The position numbers and the translations under genes were made by a program. Under the pieces are notes generated by a model that saw only the letters and a program-made list of their open reading frames with translations, was not told the DNA's origin and did not search any database. Source: Tubulanus polymorphus (Eukaryota; Nemertea; Palaeonemertea; Tubulaniformes; Tubulanidae). From it: a stretch of 64,000 nucleotides of DNA. Location: NCBI RefSeq assembly GCF_964204645.1, contig NC_134027.1, positions 6,932,485 through 6,996,484 on the forward strand. The letters run 5' to 3'. Positions 56,706 through 64,000 of this stretch are shown here, piece after piece (within the stretch, counting starts at the first letter, position 1; each line of letters opens with the position of its first letter).

Positions 56706-59700
56706 GTAAGTGAACTTTTGGTAAATACATATCATAACCGCCACTCAAAATGGTAGATTCCATTTCTGTCATCTTTGTGACCAAGCGTTGATATAATTCA
56801 TCAATTGCGTGGTATATTTCTTGCCAGCGATATTTCTAACGTATCGATTCCGAGTATCAATTAGCATGATGAAAAACTGAGGTGGTAAATAATTGCACCT
56901 GGCACTTGGCAGAGATGATATGTCTGAGATGCGCATTGGCCAGAGTATTAACGAAGAAAGATTAACCGAGACGGCGTGTAGTGATAACGATACTATACAG
57001 TTTCTTGGATGATCCTCCGAATCGAATACGCAAGAAAGCGATAATTTCTTATCCAGACTGATGAGTCAATAACATCGAATACGACGTCGATTATCAATAA
57101 ACTCAATCAGTTATCTGAGCATATATTTACACACAACTCACGTTCAAGCGACTCGAACTCTGAAGCAAATGAGAATCTACGAGAACGAGATGAGAGAGAA
57201 TCAGAAAACGTTGGTATACAAAAAGAAAACCTGCGTCCACATTACTATTAACACGCAGAATTTTGATAGTGAAACAACAATCCAGGGTTTTAATACTAAC
57301 GCATAGAAAGTGGATAGGATAAAAATAACGTACATGATCCACAAAAATCTATTGAAAATGGTTGATTTTTATTGGATTTTTTTCCGCTTTTATATAAGGT
57401 TATCAAGTTCCGGTAAACATATGTATATATAGTCTATTCAGAAAAAAATATTTATATATACTCATAACAGTAGAACGCTGTATGACTCGACAGTATGCTA
57501 CGCCTTGTGATTAATTCTTAACGATTTTCCCCGTCATCGCATATTCAGAAATACAGCTGTTTCATTCATACTTTGCAGCACCTGTTCGAGACTTATCTTA
57601 ATGTATGGAAATCATGATGCAATGCCGTATCATACACAATCCATACTTATAGTACTATCAACTAGAACCATTTTCCCACTAAGTGACACCCATGAGACTT
57701 TCAAGCCGAGGTTCCCATTAGATGAAGGATGAGGAATTTTGGAAACGCTCAAAACCAATCGTCCCGAACAGCGTGGACGAATTTCTTTCAATTTCTTCTA
57801 ATTTCTTCGAATTTTTATTATCAATTCCCAAATAGCCTACATTTTAAAACAAACGAATGATGGAATTCGCCTTCAAATTTTATATTTATGGATATACACT
57901 ACGTAGGTGTGCTATGTGAGATTTTCTGAAAGTGTAATTTTCAGATTAGAAAATTTACTAATTAATAGAAAAAGGTCTTCAATCAATAGAATGCCTCTCC
58001 CGTCGTTCGTAAAATAGAATGACATCATTGTGTGATGACCCGAGGATAGGTTGCTAATGTTGACAAAAGATAGTTTTAGAAATTTGACAAAAAGCAAAGC
58101 TTATCATTTCGAAAACCGGCGTGGCACAATTGCACATCGTGATAGAATCTAAACTCAGAGCGCTTTTTATTCTGAATCATCTAATATGATGCTATGATAT
58201 TTGATACCTTTTACTCCTCCCAAAAATCAACAAGTAACAAAACATCGAAGAATTAGAATTAGAAGATTAGTAATAGCGAACACAAATATCTGAATATAAG
58301 AACTAAAGCGTGATATGGTGAATTATAATTTGTATGCGATGTTTCGGCTGACTTTTCATCTTTCATTCTTGTCACTCATAATTCATTCAATATGGCATGA
58401 AAGAAAATCTCAGATGTTCGGTGCGACATATGGATGCATACTCGTGTCATTCATTCAACTAAACCGCGTCAGAATATCGAATATAGTTTCCGTAATAAAC
58501 GAGAAGCATTTCATCGATCAGGTTTCCCGTCGAAATCTCCTAAACTTGCGTGTGAAACAACGCATATCATAGACAAAAATCAATTCTTTACAAAATGTTG
58601 ATCCTTCCCGCAAGAGCAATGTGCCGCCCCGTATCATTATTGACGATTGTCTTAATGTACTCGCAAATCCCAGTACCGTCTACCAAGGCAGCTCTTCGTA
58701 AATGCGATTGGCAATAGCATGTGCTCTAAAATACGTGATATCTAAACGGTATATACAACTGAATAGTCAACATTTACCAGAGAAACGAAAAAAATGTTAT
58801 ATACGTAGGCCTATGTGTGCTTTCGAAGAATTCAAGCCGGCAGCCTTTTGGCCCTGGTTCAGCTACGTCATTATAATTATTGTTTACCTATCCGGCGAGT
58901 GAGGTTAAACACAATAACGCATTTGTATGTTCAAAAAAATAAAACATTTGAAGCTCTCTAACGAATAAGATACGAATACATGTAATCAATATGTTGAAAA
59001 TGAGGGCCGTCTGAGGTTTAATATATTCGTAAGCAGTCTTTTTGTTCTGTATGTGGCTGTCTGAGATCTTATTTGCATTCCTTTCTCATTGGACACAAAT
59101 TTGAAGTGAGTTCTACCGAGAGCTTGGAAAAAAATCCAAACTTTCTTCATTAAGAAAAACGGGAAAGCCGACGACGAATCAAGCACCTGCATCGCGCCGC
59201 CTGTCGCTTCCACTGTCGAGGCGCGATTAAGACTAGTTATCACGAAATAAAAATCGTCGAAAACCGCTGCACGAAAAAAAAAATCTCGTGTGATTCTAAA
59301 GAATTCATTCATTCATTTTCCTCACTCAGGGAGACATCCCTCATTATCTTCGCAATTACTCGAAATGGTACGAATTGTTAAATTGAATTCAGACAGCAAG
59401 AATAATTTGGACATAAAAAGTAATTCTGCAACATGTGAAAGAAACAAACCCCGCGTCATAAAGATAGGAAAGTTTTACTACTCGAATCCAGGATTGGAAT
59501 CAATGTAAGGATTTATATATGATGAACCGATATAAGGGGATTAAAAAAACTGATGCGCTAGAAAAAAAAGTCAGGATTCTTTGAATTTATGTTTCTGATG
59601 CTGCATTTCTGTTCATCTGACACGTTAGTATATCTGTCATGGCATTATTCACACCTTAATGTATATACATTATTGCCGACGATTGAAATCAGCATTGTCT

Positions 59701-60213
59701 CTTACTAAATGCTATTAAGTCTTCAATGTGGTAAACAATATCAATCATTCAAATCAAGATGGAAATTTCATATTTGAATCGATGGCATCTCTCGCAGAAA
59801 ATGTTAAATTGGAAATAAGTAATTTGTTACACCGTTGTATATATACACACTTTCCGTGTGGTAATTTATGAAATGCGTGATTGAACCATTACTTTCCATT
59901 ACGTGGGATGTGTCTTCGACTTATCACGTGCACTGACTTAATTACAATTGTGAATTGCAGTGCGCCCTTCAACAGTTGTATGAAATATGAATTGGATATG
60001 TCATCGAATAAATTCTTCAAATGGCGAATACAACTGGAAAAGCCTATGTGAAAATAACAGTTATTTATTTGGCTTTTCATCGATTGTCGAATTTACTTAG
60101 AGAAGTATATGTATGATATCAAAAATTCTAGACTAGTCTTTATGAATTTTTGATGATATGTAGTCTGTCGATTCTGGTGGAGAGGGCGTGTCTGACTGAA
60201 GCTACTCGGTTCT

Positions 60214-60238
60214 ACCAGGGAGGTGGGACCTCCCTGGT
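60214..60238. repeat. Perfect 11-bp stem, 3-nt loop hairpin
   Basis: ACCAGGGAGGT, loop GGG, ACCTCCCTGGT. The flanks also repeat GGTTCTACC on both sides in direct orientation, suggesting a small local duplication or inversion. Confidence 0.85.
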
Positions 60239-62217
60239 TCTACCGAACAATACCAAATATAAAGCTATATACACATTATATGAACTTTGCTCGAATAGTT
60301 TAGAAAAGAAGAAATACAGGAATGAATCCACGCCATTTGTTGTTGGGATATATGGTCTATATGTTTTGTCTTGTTTAACTTTGTTGACGTATCACTAAAA
60401 TGTTTTATTGTAAAATTTATTAGTGTCAATAAAGTATTTGAATTGGTCTAGAACCTCAGTGATTAAATAAGAAATATATTCAAATACTGTTTTATCAAAA
60501 AAATCCGGAAGAATATACCAAAGACTAGAGTTACCGATCCCATTTGGTTGTTAAGTGCGCCTGGCCTGATTCAGTGCTCCCCATCTCCAGAGCCCAGTGT
60601 AAAAACCGCCTTGAAATAAACCTGAATATTCGCACCAGCGGTGACAATAGCAAGCAAAACACGTCTAACTATTTGGGTCGGTATTAGATGCCAGACTTCA
60701 TGTTCGGGTCAGTGTTACTGATCCCATGTCGGGACAACTTATCCCAACAGTAACTGGGAGGTCTCGTAAACTTTATGTATATATTTTCACGATATCTAGG
60801 AATGCCTTCGCCTTAGACGAATTGCCGCCTGAAATATGTGCGCAGTTTCTTGTGTACTCGATCAAAATATTCTTCTCTTGTCTAGGAAACCTCTTTCGAA
60901 GCTGCAACTCTATACTATTCTCTTACTACGCAGTGTAGCGTATGATTCTGAGTAATATGTTACTTTGGTGTAATGGTGAATATCATAATGTAAAATGTAA
61001 AATTCATAGAGACTATAAGTCTTAATGAATGTTCGGTGAAACGTATGTCTTTCATAATGTCATCTGTTTTTCCTTTTCATTTGATCAAAGGATCTATCAG
61101 TTTTCACATAGGTTTAATATAATATGGAAATGTCCCGAAGGGAATACAGAAAACTGCAGCGTATGTGCTATTAAACAATTTTATTTCTGCAATTCATGCT
61201 TAGCATATAACATAACACTAAGCAGGCTTATTTTATCCCCGAGTTCATACGGTGAATCTCGAATCTATAAGCAAGTAGCGTGGAACAACATTTGCAAGTT
61301 GCGTCCATGTAGTTTCCAGATGGTATGGGGAAGAACGTTGGAGGGAAGCCTATAAATCAGCGGCAATAGCATAAGTCTATCCGAACCTAAATCCGAAACC
61401 ACGCACAACCACCACAAATAAAGCTAATTCAATGAGCGAGTTAATTCAATATCTTCCTAGTTAAGCGACGCTTGTACGCAAATGCTGCTCTTCCTTTTTT
61501 CCGGGATATGTAAAATCGGAAGTAGATCCTGAAAATAGTCAATATATTATTGAATATTACTTATATAGTTTGTAATAAAAAATGATACAACCGCCGGGAT
61601 GAATGCTTTGATCTATTCAAATCAAAAATTTGTGACAAAGATTCGGCCAACAACTTGTAAGTGATTGGGAAAGGATAACCATCTGAAGAAATTCTATCTG
61701 TTACTCGTGTATTTGTAGTGTTTTGGCAGCTCCACGTTTGTTTTCGTAAGGAAATAAGATAAATCGCGCAATTTAACTGATGATCTGCCATGTACTGAGA
61801 CGTTTAGTCCAGGTTCAAAAAGACCGTGCGGATCCTAATTATCAAATAATTGAGACACACTGCATTCATCATTTGTTTCCACAGCACAATCTTTCTGTAA
61901 TACATTTTGCGTTTTTATATTCAAAAATAAAAACGAAATAAATACTTATTTCTGTCCGCGGATATACTGGAACCATTGTATATCGATGTCGCAACTAATA
62001 GATGGGGAACATAAATTGTTCTACGGATATGTCCTAATCCGGTCCGAATTCGATAAGTATCGGTCAATAATTAATCAAAATGTCGCATATGCGAGTGAGA
62101 CCACGACAATCGTTACACTGAGGCAAGGTTGCTGAGTTATTATAACACCCGAATATTTACTCAATAATTGCAGAAGCTTCCAGAAAAAATAACGTTTTCG
62201 TATGCTCTTTTTCAAAC

Positions 62218-62399
62218 TACAGTGAACCCCCGATATACCGCCCTCCCGTTTACCGCCACCCCCGCTTACCGCCAGGTTTTCTCAATGTACATCTCTATAT
62301 ACAAATACATAGTAAAACACCGCCGATATACTGCCATACTCTCTATACCGCCATAATCATTCTGCACCGATGTGGGCGGTATATCGGGAGTTGACTGTA
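62218..62399. mobile_element. Pogo/Tigger-like MITE (62220-62397), TA target site
   Basis: Terminal inverted repeats of 24 bp with two mismatches: left CAGTGAACCCCCGATATACC..., right the complement of CAGTCAACTCCCGATATACC.... TA dinucleotides flank both ends. CAGT termini with a TA duplication are typical of the pogo branch of Tc1/mariner. The 178-bp interior repeats ACCGCC and codes for nothing. Confidence 0.85.
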
Positions 62400-62980
62400 T
62401 TTAACTTCATTGGGATTTTCTGTCCGTTCGGCAGAAAACCCTATTGTTATTCCCTAGATTATTATTATTACTATCGTGTATCTTCCGATTTCTTAGTCTC
62501 AAGGCGCTGAAAAAATCGAAGAAATTCGAACGACACAGGTACCGATTCAAACCGCCAATCAATGGAAAGTAGTCGTCTTTCTTCTTTTGCCAAACCAATA
62601 AATTCCAGGATTCGAATCGAATGATATCGATCTGATGAGACGCCATCTGCAATTCAGCCGGTGGAGCGAGAAAGGACTGGCTTCAAGAATATCCAATACA
62701 TATGTGCAAAATGTCGTTCGGCAAGATTAGTTCATTCTATCAGTTCATGCGACTAGTGAATACACTCATATGCATCCGTCATCGCTGCTTTGCAGCTTTT
62801 GTAACGTGGAGTTTTTGTTTGGAGGGGGGATAAAAAATCTTCACCAAGAGCACTGAGGTAACAGTTCTATGGCTTTGGTAGGAAGGTAGGTCCCATTATG
62901 TCATTGCAACCTTCATTCAATTATTGATGCTTACGGGGAACTTTTTTTTGGAGAGATTTCTCTTCTCGAGTGTTGTTTTC

Positions 62981-63154
62981 TTAGTATTTCATCACGCTTC
63001 TGCGAGCGAAGGAATAAATAGGGTTTTCTGATCGGAAAGGCGAAGTATCTGAAGCGGCCAGCGCACGACGCTTAAGCATTTTTCTTAATGTCCCTCGAGA
63101 CAGAAGAGCTGTTGTAGATCGGCTAGCATCGAGGTTTTGTGATGAGAATCTCAC
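62981..63154 (-). CDS. Possible terminal exon of a gene beyond the right edge
   Basis: The minus strand reads a pyrimidine-rich tract and TTTTACAG, then an open frame of 57 codons ending in TAA at 62981. The peptide is basic and Ser/Arg-rich (ALLSRGTLRKMLKRRALAAS, ending FARRSVMKY). No family is recognised and no upstream exon lies between 63154 and 64000 that I can support, so this is tentative. Confidence 0.35.
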   Translation of the reverse strand: MRFSSQNLDASRSTTALLSRGTLRKMLKRRALAASDTSPFRSENPIYSFARRSVMKY

Positions 63155-64000
63155 CTGTAAAAGAAGATAAACAAGGCTTTCTAAAAAAAGTATACGTCCA
63201 TGATTGGGGCATTCTGACTGATGGGTGGAATTAGACGTGCGCTCAATGTAGGCTGTATATGAAGTCAGCATCGCATGTTTTAATGTAAAGAAGCTTTACT
63301 CGATATAATTCTTTATAATTGTCATCGTGTGGGATTATAAGCGATAACTTCATTTGGCTTATTAATACTGACGGGGAGTTGCATATGGATATTAATTATT
63401 TTGATCAGCGCGCACATTGAGTCGATCGGCTTTTATTAAAATGAATTACGTCACCAAAGAAATAATAGAAGCATTAGCGAAGTAGGATTTATCTTGCGAA
63501 ATTATATTGAAAATGATCGTTTCTTCATCGGCGTAAACCTCAAGTTGCATTGAGTGGGGATTTTCTGTGAGTGCTTGCAGTTCTCCAACCATCCATAAAG
63601 TTCCAAAGATTTATGTCACTATTAGGCAACGCGGTCTGCGCCCAAGGGACGGCATATAGCCTACAAATATCGTTACCACAACCAGTCAGCGCATTTTCTC
63701 AAAAAATTGTTTTCAAGATCAACAAATATAGAACGAAATCAATATGAGATGCGTGATAATGTCTCAACGTACTGATACTTCTTTAGCTTCATTTGCAATA
63801 GATGTACGCATCTAATCTAAGGATCTGGTCATCAATTAACGCTCATACAAGTTACTAGTTACAAGTTAGTTTATTCATCATAATCAAGTGACATGATTGT
63901 CAATGAACAACGAGTCAGTAGAAAAAGAAAACAATATACACATACATACTATACCAGAATTACAAAAATATTTACAGGAAAAAGTGTATGGGACAAGAAG
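63155..64000. other. Right edge, no gene seen
   Basis: AT-rich sequence; if the 62981-63154 exon is real, this is its upstream intron. Confidence 0.3.

Larger units (their letters stand above)
56706..62980. other. Probable long intron of the RGK-like gene / intergenic DNA
   Basis: No exon completing the GTPase (switch II or NKxD motifs) was recognised on the plus strand. It holds a perfect hairpin (60214-60238) and a pogo-like MITE (62220-62397). Open frames such as 58986-59312 (minus) and 61029-61355 (plus) show no family features. Confidence 0.4.

Noticed and set aside
58986-59312. 108-codon minus-strand open frame
   Set aside because: No splice partner, family match or composition signal; likely chance.
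61029-61355. 108-codon plus-strand open frame, tested as a missing exon of the RGK-like gene
   Set aside because: Contains no G-domain motif and no fitting acceptor phase.

Overview
The window is animal (metazoan) nuclear DNA. Genes are split by GT-AG introns, intergenic DNA is AT-rich with long (TA)n runs and short inverted-repeat transposons, and the recognisable products are animal families: MAN1/LEMD3, sarcospan, BTB-Kelch, CRAL-TRIO, rhodopsin-like GPCR, SLC46 and an RGK-like GTPase. Compact introns and the divergence from vertebrate sequences suggest an invertebrate, perhaps a lophotrochozoan such as a nemertean or mollusc. That placement is inference. There is no prokaryotic operon, CRISPR array, rRNA or recognisable tRNA. 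All exon models below were built by hand from splice signals and reading-phase continuity.

Layout. 0.6-2.1 kb (minus): a four-exon Rab-family GTPase with a GC-AG intron. Head-to-head with it, 3.3-6.8 kb (plus): an 11-exon LEMD3/MAN1 inner nuclear membrane protein. A MITE with a 9-bp target duplication sits between them. 11.9-20.0 kb (plus): sarcospan in three coding exons, with a 6.6-kb intron. 22.0-24.0 kb (minus): a BTB-BACK-Kelch protein. 26.4-28.2 kb (plus): a seven-exon CRAL-TRIO lipid-transfer protein. 30.2-40.7 kb (minus): an 11-exon gene for an unrecognised, charged, low-complexity protein of 936 residues whose phases all agree. 45.7-46.6 kb (plus): a single-exon peptide-receptor-like GPCR.

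48.4-54.5 kb (plus): an SLC46 (proton-coupled folate transporter family) cluster. It holds two full paralogues, A and B, with a chimera between them. A 1776-bp segment running from the middle of A to codon 25 of B is present twice, with no differences noticed by eye, joined by a 17-bp filler that keeps the reading frame. The result is a 223-codon gene with B's upstream region and start fused to A's C-terminal half. This is the most unusual structure in the window, and an assembly artefact has to be excluded. 55.7-56.7 kb (plus): the 5' part of a Ras-superfamily (RGK-like) gene whose model starts with a membrane segment and coiled coil. Its remaining exons are not seen and probably lie past the window. 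63.0-63.2 kb (minus): a possible last exon of a gene off the right edge.

The genes are functionally unrelated neighbours apart from the SLC46 cluster. Non-coding DNA carries at least five MITE-like elements, two long (TA)n arrays (134 and 566 bp), a degenerate minisatellite and several perfect hairpins.
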